A program made the translations under genes and the position numbers. DNA of 64,000 nt, from positions 1 to 64,000 of the forward strand of contig NZ_SMKK01000004.1 in the NCBI RefSeq assembly GCF_004348425.1, given 5' to 3'. Positions within the stretch are counted from its first letter, which is position 1. Every line of letters starts with the position of its first letter. The notes below the pieces were generated by a model that saw only the letters and a program-made list of their open reading frames with translations, did no database searches and was not told the DNA's origin. Positions 42,956 through 50,707 of the stretch are shown here, piece after piece. The stretch is from Actinomadura sp. 7K507 (GTDB lineage Bacteria; Actinomycetota; Actinomycetes; Streptosporangiales; Streptosporangiaceae).

Positions 42956-43837
42956 ATGGACACCGAGGAGCTCCTGGAAGCCGCGCGCGGCGGGTCGGTC
43001 CGGGCCGCGGGGCGGCTGCTCAGCCTGGTCGCGGGCCCCGGCCGGGACGCCGTGCTGGCGGCGCTCGACGGCGCCGGGGGCGGAGCCGAGCCCCGGGTCG
43101 TGGGCGTGACGGGGCCGCCGGGCGCGGGGAAGTCGACGACCGTCGCGGCGCTGGTGGGGGAGTACCGGAGGCGGGGGCCGCGGGTCGCGGTCCTCGCGGT
43201 GGACCCGTCCTCCCCCTACAGCGGCGGCGCGCTGCTCGGCGACCGGATCCGGATGGCGGCGCACGCCACCGATCCCGGCGTGCTCATCCGCTCGCTGGCG
43301 ACGCGGGGCCATCTCGGCGGCCTGGCCGCCGAGGTGCCCGCGGCCGTCCGGGTCCTGGCCGCGCTGTCCTACGACCCGATCCTGCTGGAGACGGTCGGCG
43401 TCGGGCAGTCCGAGATCGAGATCGCCGCCGTCGCCGACCCCGCCGTCGTCGTCCTCACCCCCGGGGCGGGCGACGCGGTCCAGGCCGCCAAGGCGGGGCT
43501 GCTGGAGGTCGCGGACCTGCTCGTCGTCAACAAGGCCGACCGCGAGGGCGCGGACCGGACCGTCCGCGACCTGCGCGCCGAGACCGGCGCGCCGATCCTC
43601 ACGCTGGTCGCCTCGAAGGGGGAGGGCGTGCCCGCACTGGTGGAGGCGATCGACGCGCACCACCGCGCCGACACGTCCGCCCGCCGGACGGCACGCGCGC
43701 ACGCGCAGATCCTGTCCCTGGCGCAGACCCGCCTGCGCTCGCATCCCGGCCTGGCCGCCCTGGCGGCCGATGTCGCGGCCGGCCGCCACGACGCCTACAC
43801 GGCGGCGGACCTGCTGCTGAAGCGCCTCACGGATTGA
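42956..43837 (+). CDS. meaB: MeaB/ArgK-type GTPase chaperone for a B12-dependent mutase
   Basis: A 293-residue G3E GTPase. The P-loop is GPPGAGKST, followed by VAVLAVDPSSPYSGGALLGDR and switch ETVGVGQSE. The base-specificity motif is NKAD. MeaB proteins guard adenosylcobalamin mutases from inactivation and help load the cofactor. It is 12 bases after the thiolase stop. The only CoA mutase in the window is at 33953-35960, in the same regulon, so that is the likely client. It is a little shorter than the usual 310-330 residues. Confidence 0.93.
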   Translation: MDTEELLEAARGGSVRAAGRLLSLVAGPGRDAVLAALDGAGGGAEPRVVGVTGPPGAGKSTTVAALVGEYRRRGPRVAVLAVDPSSPYSGGALLGDRIRMAAHATDPGVLIRSLATRGHLGGLAAEVPAAVRVLAALSYDPILLETVGVGQSEIEIAAVADPAVVVLTPGAGDAVQAAKAGLLEVADLLVVNKADREGADRTVRDLRAETGAPILTLVASKGEGVPALVEAIDAHHRADTSARRTARAHAQILSLAQTRLRSHPGLAALAADVAAGRHDAYTAADLLLKRLTD

Positions 43838-43865
43838 AGCGCGGCCCTGTTGGTTGTAGCGCGCC

Positions 43866-44660
43866 CTATTGGTTGAAGCGCAGTAGGGCCTCTTGCGCGT
43901 AGGACGCGACGAGCGAGCCGTCCTCGGTGAGGACGTCGCCGCGTCCGAAGCAGCGGCCGTGTGCCAGGAGCGGGCTGTGCTGGCGCAGCAGCAGCCAGCC
44001 GTCGGTGCGGACGGGGCGGTGGAACCAGAGCGTGTGCGAGGTGACCGCCGAGGCGAACGCCGTCTGCGCGTCCCGCTGGGAGACCTCGTCGAGCGGGCGC
44101 AGCGCCGTGCCGATGAGCGTCAGATCGGTCGCGTACGCGAGGAGGGCGGGGCCGAGCCCGGGGCCGGCCTCCGGCGTGCGCATCCAGAGCTCCAGCTCGG
44201 GCGGCTCCGCCTTGGGGGAGTCGAGGTCGGCGGCGGACCGGGTCTCCCAGGGCAGCAGGTGGAGGTCGACCCGGTGCTCCTCCCCGAGGAGCGCGGGGAC
44301 CGGGGCGACGGTCTGGTGGTCGCGTCCCTCCTCGGGGGCGTGCAGGGACACCGAGGCCGTCGCCGCCACGCCGTGCGACTGCCGGGCGACGACCGTCAGC
44401 GTCGCGAACGTGCCGCCCTCGTGGTGCCGCTCCACCTCGTACCGCACCGGCTCGTCGGCCGTCCCCGCGCGGGGGAACAGCACGTGCAGCGACTTGACGG
44501 CCTTGCCCGGGCAGGTGCGCTCCGCCGCCCGGACGGACTGGGCGAGCAGCTGCCCGCCGAACAGCCGGTGGTAGGTCAGCCGCTGGTTCCGGCCCTCCAG
44601 CGCGGGCGGTTCCCCCCGCAGCTCAAGGCAGTCGAGAAGGTCGCTCCAGAGATCGCTCAC
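43866..44660 (-). CDS. Acyl-CoA thioesterase (TesB-like, double hotdog)
   Basis: A 264-residue TesB-family thioesterase. The N-terminal hotdog domain includes RLFGGQLLAQSVRAAERT and the second includes SHTLWFHRPVRTDGWLLLRQ with the tail GRGDVLTEDGSLVASYAQEALLR. It would release CoA from acyl-CoA esters and free trapped CoA. GTG start. Operator site 8 lies 20 bases upstream. Its 3' end faces the MeaB gene over 28 bases that contain two copies of a TTGGTTG[A/T]AGCGC sequence. Confidence 0.9.
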   Translation of the reverse strand: MSDLWSDLLDCLELRGEPPALEGRNQRLTYHRLFGGQLLAQSVRAAERTCPGKAVKSLHVLFPRAGTADEPVRYEVERHHEGGTFATLTVVARQSHGVAATASVSLHAPEEGRDHQTVAPVPALLGEEHRVDLHLLPWETRSAADLDSPKAEPPELELWMRTPEAGPGLGPALLAYATDLTLIGTALRPLDEVSQRDAQTAFASAVTSHTLWFHRPVRTDGWLLLRQHSPLLAHGRCFGRGDVLTEDGSLVASYAQEALLRFNQ

Positions 44661-44679
44661 GACTCACAGTGTAATGCTG

Positions 44680-44706
44680 TTCTCTGACTTTGAGAATGCC
44701 ACTCTC
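44680..44706. promoter_or_regulatory. Operator site 8 (GAGAAT-N3-ACTCTC) before the thioesterase gene
   Basis: TTCTC (44680-44684), 7-base spacer, GAGAAT (44692-44697), GCC, ACTCTC (44701-44706). It lies between the thioesterase start and the 3' end of the second TetR gene. Confidence 0.75.
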
Positions 44707-44710
44707 AATC

Positions 44711-45397
44711 TCAAGGCTTCGCGAAACCCTGCGAGCAGAAGTCCCATACCTCGGCGGCCGTGATCGGGTGCCCGGCCTCGCCGTCCGCCTCGCGCTCGGC
44801 GCCGTTGGACTGGGCGATGAACATGACCGTCTCCATCGTGAGCGCGGCCGCCCGGCGGGGCTTGGTGCCGGCCCGCGTCCTGCCCGCCTCGTCCGCCTCC
44901 GCCATCAGGTCGCTGAAGAGCGCCAGCAGCGGCGCGTGCGCGACCCGCACCTCGGCCGGATGCGACATCAGCAGCTGCGGGGCGAAGTCGGTGAACAGCG
45001 GACGCCGCGCGGAGGGGTCGGGACGCGACAGCTCGAACAGCAGCTCGACGGCGGTCCGGAGCCGGTCGAGCGGCTCGGTCTGCCCGGACGTGGCGGCGCG
45101 GATCTGGTCGGTCGCCCGGCGCAGGGCGTCCTCGAACAGCGCGAGCAGCAGCTCGTGCTTGCCGTCGAAGTGCTGGTAGAAGCTGCGCAGCGACTGGCGG
45201 GACCGGTCGACGACCTCCTGCACCGTGAAGTCGGTGGTGCCCTTCTCCGTGATGATCCCCTGTGCGGCGTCGAGGAACCGCTCGACCCTCTGCTCGGCCC
45301 GCAGCTTGGCGGCCTTGGTGGAGCGTTCGACCGCGCGCTGCTTCCACGCGGGCTCGGTGGTCGAGGCGCCGTCGGCGGGATCGGTCTTCTCTGCCAT
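44711..45397 (-). CDS. TetR-family regulator, paralogue of the one at 24672
   Basis: A 228-residue TetR regulator. The N-terminal arm reads PAWKQRAVERSTKAAKLRAE and the helix-turn-helix is QEVVDRSRQSLRSFYQHFDG, nearly identical to the regulator at 24672-25331. The C-terminal ligand domain is less conserved. Start at MAEKTDP, with AAGG upstream. A weak GAGAAC-TAT-ATTCAC element lies about 90 bases upstream. The two regulators probably bind the same operators but may sense different ligands. Confidence 0.92.
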   Translation of the reverse strand: MAEKTDPADGASTTEPAWKQRAVERSTKAAKLRAEQRVERFLDAAQGIITEKGTTDFTVQEVVDRSRQSLRSFYQHFDGKHELLLALFEDALRRATDQIRAATSGQTEPLDRLRTAVELLFELSRPDPSARRPLFTDFAPQLLMSHPAEVRVAHAPLLALFSDLMAEADEAGRTRAGTKPRRAAALTMETVMFIAQSNGAEREADGEAGHPITAAEVWDFCSQGFAKP

Positions 45398-45489
45398 GTA
45401 AAGAACCTTACTGCACGTCATCGGGAAGCAGCCCTGCACCTTGGTCGAATGCGGCAGCCACGTTGGTGAGATTCTTAATTACCTCTGCA

Positions 45490-45504
45490 GAGAACTATAT
45501 TCAC
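45490..45504. promoter_or_regulatory. Weak operator-like element upstream of the second TetR gene
   Basis: GAGAAC-TAT-ATTCAC has two mismatches from the core palindrome and sits in the gap between the TetR gene and the amidohydrolase 3' end. It might be a low-affinity autoregulatory site, or chance. Confidence 0.3.
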
Positions 45505-45538
45505 CTACGTCCGCCGGGCCGGACGCGGGCCGCCGGAC

Positions 45539-46750
45539 CTACCGCTGGAGGAAGACCTTTCCGCCCTTCATGACGAACCGGACGTCCTGCGTGACGGTGA
45601 TGTCCCGCAAGGGGTCGCCGGGGACGGCGATGACGTCGGCCAGCAGGCCCTCCGCGAGCCGGCCGCGGTCGGTGACGCCGATCAGCTCGGCGGCGGTGGT
45701 GGTCGCCGCCCGGATCGCCTCCAGCGGGCTCATCCCCCGGCTGACCAGGGCGACCAGCTCGCTCGCGTTCCTGCCGTGCGGGATCGCGGGTGCGTCGCTG
45801 CCGCAGGCGATCTTCACCCCGGCCGTGATGGCGGCGCGTATCGACTGCCGGGCGCGCGGGAACATCTCGGCCGCCTTGGCCTGCAGTTCGGGTGCGGCCT
45901 TCGAGACGTCCATGTGGTCGGCCAGCACCGTGGTCGCGACCAGGAACGTGCCTCTCTCGACCATCAGCGCGATGGTCTCGTCGTCGATGAGGAAGCCGTG
46001 CTCGATGCAGTCGATGCCCGCCTCGACGGCGGACCGCACCGCCTCGGCGCCGTGCGTGTGCGCGGCGACCAGCAGCCCGCGGCGGTGCGCCTCGTCCGCG
46101 ATCGCGCGCAGCTCCTCGTCGGAGTAGTGCTGCGCGCCCGGGATCCCGGTGTGCGACATCACGCCGCCGGACGCGCACGTCTTGATGAGCTGCGCCCCGT
46201 GCTTGATCTGGTACCGGACGGCCTTGCGGATCTCGTCGACCCCGTTGGCGATGCCCTCCTCCACCGTGAGCTCCATGACGCCGGGCGCGAACGCGGCGAA
46301 CATCGTGGGGTCGAGGTGGCCGCCGGTCGGGGTGATCGCGTGCCCGGCCGGGACGATCCGCGGCCCGTCCACCCAGCCCGCGTCGATCGCCTTCATCAGC
46401 GCGACGTCCAGCAGGTAGCCGCCGGTCTTCACGAACAGCCCGAGGTTCCGGACGGTGGTGAAGCCCGCCCGCAGCGTGCGGCGGGCGTTGCCGACGGCGC
46501 GCAGCATGCGCAGCGGCGGGTCGTCCTGGACGGGGGAGCGGGCGGCCGACTCGCCGCGCCCGCCCATCAGCAGGTTGACCTCCATGTCCATCAGCCCGGG
46601 CAGCAGGACCGCGTCGCCGAGATCGAGCACCTCGCCGTCCGCGGCGCCGCCGGCGCCGGCGATCCGGTCGTCCTCGATCCGCAGGACTCCGGGCCGGACG
46701 ATCTCACCTGCGTCGAGGTCGAGCAGCCCGGCGGCCTTCAACGTCAGCAC
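45539..46750 (-). CDS. Amidohydrolase-family protein with an altered metal motif
   Basis: A 403-residue protein of the imidazolonepropionase/prolidase-like amidohydrolase family. The C-terminal metal or structural motifs are present (LIKTCASGGV, LVAAHTHGAEAV, CIEHGFLID, ACGSDAPAI). The N-terminal HxH, however, is replaced: LPGLMDMEVNLL has Glu57 and Asn59 instead of His-x-His. GAAGGAG 6 bases before GTG 46750 sets the start; a longer frame would run through operator site 9. Metal use and activity are therefore uncertain. Confidence 0.87.
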   Translation of the reverse strand: MLTLKAAGLLDLDAGEIVRPGVLRIEDDRIAGAGGAADGEVLDLGDAVLLPGLMDMEVNLLMGGRGESAARSPVQDDPPLRMLRAVGNARRTLRAGFTTVRNLGLFVKTGGYLLDVALMKAIDAGWVDGPRIVPAGHAITPTGGHLDPTMFAAFAPGVMELTVEEGIANGVDEIRKAVRYQIKHGAQLIKTCASGGVMSHTGIPGAQHYSDEELRAIADEAHRRGLLVAAHTHGAEAVRSAVEAGIDCIEHGFLIDDETIALMVERGTFLVATTVLADHMDVSKAAPELQAKAAEMFPRARQSIRAAITAGVKIACGSDAPAIPHGRNASELVALVSRGMSPLEAIRAATTTAAELIGVTDRGRLAEGLLADVIAVPGDPLRDITVTQDVRFVMKGGKVFLQR

Positions 46751-46760
46751 GGGCCGCTCC

Positions 46761-46786
46761 TTCTCAAGAGTGAGAGTAGTATTCTC
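46761..46786. promoter_or_regulatory. Operator site 9 upstream of the amidohydrolase gene
   Basis: TTCTC (46761-46765), 6-base spacer, GAGAGT (46772-46777), AGT, ATTCTC (46781-46786), with another TTTTGAG just beyond. It immediately precedes the ribosome site of the minus-strand amidohydrolase. Confidence 0.8.
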
Positions 46787-46872
46787 ATCTTTTGAGTACC
46801 ACGTTTCCATGCGTGGCGGCGGCACGTCAAGCGCGGGTCGCCCGGCCCGGCCCGGCCGAGGCCTAGATGTTG

Positions 46873-46899
46873 ATTCTCTGTCATGAGAAGCTAGTTTTC
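46873..46899. promoter_or_regulatory. Operator site 10 upstream of the four-cysteine small protein
   Basis: ATTCTC (46873-46878), 6-base spacer, GAGAAG (46885-46890), CTA, GTTTTC (46894-46899). The first pair is strong and the third half-site degenerate. It lies 72 bases before the ATG at 46971. Confidence 0.7.
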
Positions 46900-46970
46900 A
46901 GCTTTCGAGAGGATGATGCTGATGGCCCGGACGTGCGGGCCGTCACCGCTCCGCGAGAGAAGGACTCCGC

Positions 46971-47294
46971 ATGACCTCAACGCCCCGAGCGCCGCGTCCC
47001 GGCGAACAACTGGCCAGCACCGTCTGCGACACCCGCGTGATCGTGGTGCGCGCCCCCGCCGGGGCGGCCCCGCGGATCGCCTGCGGGGGAGAGCCGATGG
47101 TGCCCGCGGCCACCGCCGCGAAGCCGGCCGGCCCGGCCGGGGGCGGCGCGGCCGGCACGCTCATCGGCAAGCGCTACGTCGACGAGGCCGGGACGCTCGA
47201 ACTGCTCTGCACCTCGTCCGGATCGGGTGCGCTCACCTGCGACGGGGCGCCGATGACGATCAAGACGGCCAAGCCGCTGCCCGCCTCGGACTGA
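46971..47294 (+). CDS. Small four-cysteine protein of unknown function
   Basis: A 107-residue protein with Cys at 19, 38, 80 and 90. The segments CGGEPM (38-43) and CDGAPM (90-95) look like two copies of one motif, and the middle reads RYVDEAGTLELLCT. The four Cys could bind a metal in a zinc-ribbon or rubredoxin-like fold. I recall similar short proteins beside amidohydrolases in actinobacterial catabolic clusters, but know no function. AGAAGGA lies 8 bases before the ATG. It is probably co-transcribed with the amidohydrolase at 47358. Confidence 0.85.
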   Translation: MTSTPRAPRPGEQLASTVCDTRVIVVRAPAGAAPRIACGGEPMVPAATAAKPAGPAGGGAAGTLIGKRYVDEAGTLELLCTSSGSGALTCDGAPMTIKTAKPLPASD

Positions 47295-47357
47295 ACCGCC
47301 TCCGACCGAACCGCCTCCGACCGAACCCTCCCGCGACCGACGACGAAGGGAACCGTC

Positions 47358-48659
47358 ATGAAGCTCGACGACCTGATCCTGATCAGCGTCGATGACCACA
47401 TCATCGAGCCGCCCGACATGTTCGTGAACCACCTGCCCGAGCGGTACAAGGCCGAGGCCCCCCAACTGGTGCACCAGGACGACGGCACCGACGTGTGGAG
47501 GTTCCGCGAGATCGCGATCCCCAACGTCGCCCTCAACGCGGTCGCGGGCCGTCCCAAGACCGAGTACGGCATGGAGCCGCAGGGCCTCGACGAGATCCGG
47601 CCGGGCTGCTACGACGTGGACGAGCGGGTCAAGGACATGAACGCCGGCGGCGTCCTGGCGTCGATGAACTTCCCGTCCTTCCCCGGCTTCGCCGCCCGGC
47701 TGTTCGCCACCGAGGACGCCGACTTCTCGCTGGCGCTGGTGCGCGCCTACAACGACTGGCACATCGACGAGTGGTGCGGCGCCCACCCGGGCCGGTTCAT
47801 CCCGATGGCGCTGCCCGTCATCTGGGACGCCGAGGCGTGCGCCGGGGAGGTGCGGCGCGTCGCCGCCAAGGGCTGCCACTCGCTGACCTTCAGCGAGAAC
47901 CCCGCGGCGATGGGCTACCCCAGCTTCCACGACGAGTACTGGGACCCGCTGTGGAGGGCGCTGTGCGACACCGGCACGGTGCTGAACGTGCACATCGGCT
48001 CCTCGGGCCGGCTGGCGATCCCCGCGGTCGACTCGCCCCCCGACGTGATGATCACGCTGCAGCCGATGAACATCGTCTCCGCGGCGGCCGACCTGCTCTG
48101 GTCCCGGGTGATCAAGCAGTTCCCGGACATCAGGATCGCGCTGTCGGAGGGCGGCACCGGCTGGATCCCGTACTTCCTGGAGCGCGTCGACCGGACCTTC
48201 GAGATGCACGCCACCTGGACCCTGCAGGACTTCGGCGGCAGGCTGCCCTCGGAGGTGTTCCGGGAGAACTTCCTGACCTGCTTCATCACCGATTCGCTGG
48301 GCGTGAAGCTGCGGCACGACATCGGCATCGACAACATCTGCTGGGAGGCCGACTACCCGCACAGCGACTCGCTGTGGCCGGACGCCCCCGAGCACTTGAA
48401 CGAGGTCCTCGCCGAGCATGGCGTGCCCGACGAGGACACCCGCAAGATGACGCACGAGAACGCGATGCGCTGGTACTCCTTCGACCCGTTCGCGCACGTC
48501 CCGCGCGAGCGGGCGACGGTGGGCGCGCTGCGCCGGGCCGCCGAGGGCCACGACGTCTCCGTCAAACCCCGCAGCCACCGCGTCATCGCCCCCGAGGAGC
48601 GCCTGGAGTCGTACCGCACCCGGGCGCAGGCGGCCCTCGCGGCGGCGGCGGGCAAGTGA
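47358..48659 (+). CDS. Amidohydrolase-2 family protein (ACMSD-like)
   Basis: A 433-residue protein. The N-terminal metal motif is SVDDHIIEPPDMF. Further motifs are LNVHIGSSG and WEADYPHSDSLWP. The family contains metal-dependent decarboxylases and hydrolases, and this mycobacterial-type subgroup is uncharacterised. It is related to, but longer than, the protein at 31339. AAGGGA precedes the ATG. It follows the four-cysteine gene by 63 bases and precedes a CMD-family gene by 37, forming an apparent three-gene unit under operator site 10. Confidence 0.9.
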   Translation: MKLDDLILISVDDHIIEPPDMFVNHLPERYKAEAPQLVHQDDGTDVWRFREIAIPNVALNAVAGRPKTEYGMEPQGLDEIRPGCYDVDERVKDMNAGGVLASMNFPSFPGFAARLFATEDADFSLALVRAYNDWHIDEWCGAHPGRFIPMALPVIWDAEACAGEVRRVAAKGCHSLTFSENPAAMGYPSFHDEYWDPLWRALCDTGTVLNVHIGSSGRLAIPAVDSPPDVMITLQPMNIVSAAADLLWSRVIKQFPDIRIALSEGGTGWIPYFLERVDRTFEMHATWTLQDFGGRLPSEVFRENFLTCFITDSLGVKLRHDIGIDNICWEADYPHSDSLWPDAPEHLNEVLAEHGVPDEDTRKMTHENAMRWYSFDPFAHVPRERATVGALRRAAEGHDVSVKPRSHRVIAPEERLESYRTRAQAALAAAAGK

Positions 48660-48696
48660 GGGAAACCGGGCAGGTGAAGGAAACGGGGGCGGGCCG

Positions 48697-49287
48697 GTGA
48701 CGGCGCGCGTCGACCCCCTCCCTCCGGGGCGGTGGCCGAAGGAGATGCGGGCGGCCCTGGCGGCCATGACGCCGCCGGAGCCGCTGCATCCGGGCCCGGT
48801 CGGCGAGGGCCGCCCGAAGGCGCTGAACACCCTCGGGACCTTCGCGCACCACCCGGCGCTGGCGCACGCGTTCTTCACCTTCAACGGGCACGTGATGCGG
48901 GCGACCACGCTGACGGCGCGGCACCGCGAGATGATCGTGCTGCGCGCGTCAGCGCTCCTGGACTGCCCCTACGAATGGGCCCAGCACGTCGTCCAGGCGC
49001 ACGACGCGGGCCTGACCGACGGGGACATCGCCAGGGTCGCGTTCGGCCCTGGCGCGCCCTTCTGGGACCCGCCCGACGCGGCCCTGCTGCGCGCGGTCGA
49101 CGAGCTGGTCACCGAGGACGTGATCAGCGCGGCGACCTGGGGTGACCTGTCCAAGGAGTTCGACACCAGGCAGCTGCTCGACCTCATCTTCACGGTCGGC
49201 GCCTACCAGACGCTGGCGTGGGTGCTCCGTTCGTTCGAGCTCGAACTCGACGACGACCTCCGCCCGGACCCCGCCGGCTCGGGATAG
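48697..49287 (+). CDS. Carboxymuconolactone decarboxylase (AhpD-like) family protein
   Basis: A 196-residue helical protein of the CMD family. The core is RHREMIVLRASALLDCPYEWAQH, given here in two parts: the helix RHREMIVLR and the CPYEWAQH segment with a single Cys and a His. AhpD-type peroxidase members have CxxC, which is absent, so a decarboxylase or unknown lyase-like role is more likely. GTG start, with weak GAAGG upstream. It ends the unit with the amidohydrolase. Confidence 0.87.
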   Translation: MTARVDPLPPGRWPKEMRAALAAMTPPEPLHPGPVGEGRPKALNTLGTFAHHPALAHAFFTFNGHVMRATTLTARHREMIVLRASALLDCPYEWAQHVVQAHDAGLTDGDIARVAFGPGAPFWDPPDAALLRAVDELVTEDVISAATWGDLSKEFDTRQLLDLIFTVGAYQTLAWVLRSFELELDDDLRPDPAGSG

Positions 49288-49333
49288 GGCCGCGAAAACA
49301 TCCGCGTGACCCTTGTCACACAGGCAAAACCTA

Positions 49334-49353
49334 CCTACTGTGCGTTCAGTAGG
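49334..49353. promoter_or_regulatory. Palindromic operator of the TetR gene at 49373
   Basis: CCTACTG-N6-CAGTAGG, a perfect 7+7 inverted repeat 20 bases before the GTG of the TetR gene. It is unlike the GAGAAT operators and so belongs to this regulator alone, probably for autorepression. Confidence 0.75.
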
Positions 49354-49372
49354 TCTTCTCGGAGGTGGTCTG

Positions 49373-49981
49373 GTGACCGACCAGCGTCCCTACGCCACGC
49401 TTCTCGCGAAGGGCGAGGAGCGCAGGCAGCGGATCCTCACGGCCGCACAACGGCTGCTGAGGCGCCACGGCTGGCGCGGCATCACGCTCGGGCAGATCGC
49501 CCGCGAGGCGGGGGTCAGCCCCGCGGGCCTTCTGCACCACTTCGCCTCCAAGGAGCAGCTGCTGCACGCGGCGCTCGACGTGCGCGACGAGTACGACGAG
49601 GCCAGGCTGCTCCGGGAGGGTGACCTCATCCAGCAGGTTCAGTCGGCTGCCGACCGGTTCCGGGACACCCCCGACCTGGTGGGCATGTTCGCCGTCCTGC
49701 TGATGGAGAACCTCGATCCCGAGGCGCCGCTGCACCAGCGTTTCCTCGGCAGGTACCGGTCCGCGGTCGACACCGTGGCCGAGGGCATCCGGCGGGGGCA
49801 GGGCTCCGGACGGTACCGCGCCGATGTGGACCCGGCCGTCAAGGCGGTGGAGATCGTCGCCTTTCTCAATGGGATAGAGACATCATGGCTGCTCGATCCT
49901 TCGATCCCGCTGACCGAAGTGTTCAAGGAGTACACCGGATCGCTCTCCCGGCAACTCGCTCAGCCCCCCGATGCCGTATGA
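49373..49981 (+). CDS. TetR-family regulator of a small two-gene operon
   Basis: A 202-residue TetR regulator. The helix-turn-helix is ITLGQIAREAGVSPAGLLHHFASKE. GGAGG and good spacing favour GTG 49373 over earlier in-frame starts that would pass through the operator. It is unrelated in the DNA-contact helix to the two GAGAAT-type regulators. Its stop overlaps the next gene (ATGA). Confidence 0.9.
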   Translation: MTDQRPYATLLAKGEERRQRILTAAQRLLRRHGWRGITLGQIAREAGVSPAGLLHHFASKEQLLHAALDVRDEYDEARLLREGDLIQQVQSAADRFRDTPDLVGMFAVLLMENLDPEAPLHQRFLGRYRSAVDTVAEGIRRGQGSGRYRADVDPAVKAVEIVAFLNGIETSWLLDPSIPLTEVFKEYTGSLSRQLAQPPDAV

Positions 49982-50469
49982 GGTCCCAGCTCGTGGTCAT
50001 AGCCCCCGGCATGGCCGAGGTGGTGCGGTACGCGGGCGGCTGGCTGTTCGACCGGGGAATGGCGGGCTGGGACGTCGTCGTCCTCACCCCCGACCGCGGC
50101 GACCCGCGGCCGCTGCGGATCCTCGGCGCCCACGCGGCCGACCTGGAGTGCGCGCTGGCGTCGCCCGTCCGGGGCCGGCGGCCGCAGGCCCTGTCTGTCT
50201 GCGCCGGCCTGTACGCCGCCGACGAGCGCGTGCGGCGGATGGTGATCGAGGCGCTGGACGGGGGGCGGGTCGAGGTCACCCTGTGGGGCGACCCGTGGCC
50301 GGCGGAGCTCGATCCGGTGGCCGCTCCCGTCCCGCACCGGCTGAGCGTGGCCGCGCGCGCCTTCAAGGCCCGGGCGATGGGCGCGGCCGCCTGCCCGCTG
50401 GGCGGCGGATGCGAGCCGACCGAGATGTTCCGGCGCGGGGAGTTCGTCCGGACCCTCGGGAACGTCTGA
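49978..50469 (+). CDS. Unknown protein coupled to a TetR gene
   Basis: A 163-residue soluble protein starting RSQLVVIAPGMAEVVRYAGG, with alternating hydrophobic strands (VVIAP, WDVVVLT, VEVTLWG) that suggest a Rossmann-like fold. It contains a small Cys/Gly-rich stretch (AAACPLGGGCEP). The start is coupled to the TetR stop. I do not recognise the family; because it is repressor-coupled it is probably the gene that the TetR controls. Confidence 0.72.
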   Translation: MRSQLVVIAPGMAEVVRYAGGWLFDRGMAGWDVVVLTPDRGDPRPLRILGAHAADLECALASPVRGRRPQALSVCAGLYAADERVRRMVIEALDGGRVEVTLWGDPWPAELDPVAAPVPHRLSVAARAFKARAMGAAACPLGGGCEPTEMFRRGEFVRTLGNV

Positions 50470-50514
50470 GCCGCCGGAGGGCGCGGGGAGCCACCTCCCG
50501 CGCCCTCCGGCGGC
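50470..50514. terminator. 18-bp GC hairpin between convergent genes
   Basis: Arms 50470-50487 and 50497-50514 pair perfectly around a 9-base loop. It separates the TetR-coupled gene from the ferredoxin/P450 operon facing it. Confidence 0.8.
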
Positions 50515-50518
50515 CCGG

Positions 50519-50707
50519 TCAGGTCTCCGAGATGGCCCGCTCGGGGCACTGCGCGATCGCGGTGCGGACGTCGCCCTCGGACCCGGCCGGCACCTCGGGC
50601 GTGCGCACGAACGAGTAGCCGTCGTCGTTCAGGTCGAACACCTCCGGGCACAGCGCGCAGCAGATCCCGTGCCCCCGGCACCGGTCCTCGTCGATGGCGA
50701 CTCTCAA
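50519..50707 (-). CDS. [3Fe-4S] ferredoxin, partner of the adjacent P450
   Basis: A 62-residue ferredoxin. Cluster ligands are Cys10 and Cys16 (CRGHGIC) and Cys54 (CPERAI). Two extra Cys (17 and 20) are unusual. It starts with TTG inside the P450 stop (TTGA overlap), the only plausible start, which couples translation to the P450. It should pass electrons to the P450 at 50704. Confidence 0.9.
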   Translation of the reverse strand: MRVAIDEDRCRGHGICCALCPEVFDLNDDGYSFVRTPEVPAGSEGDVRTAIAQCPERAISET

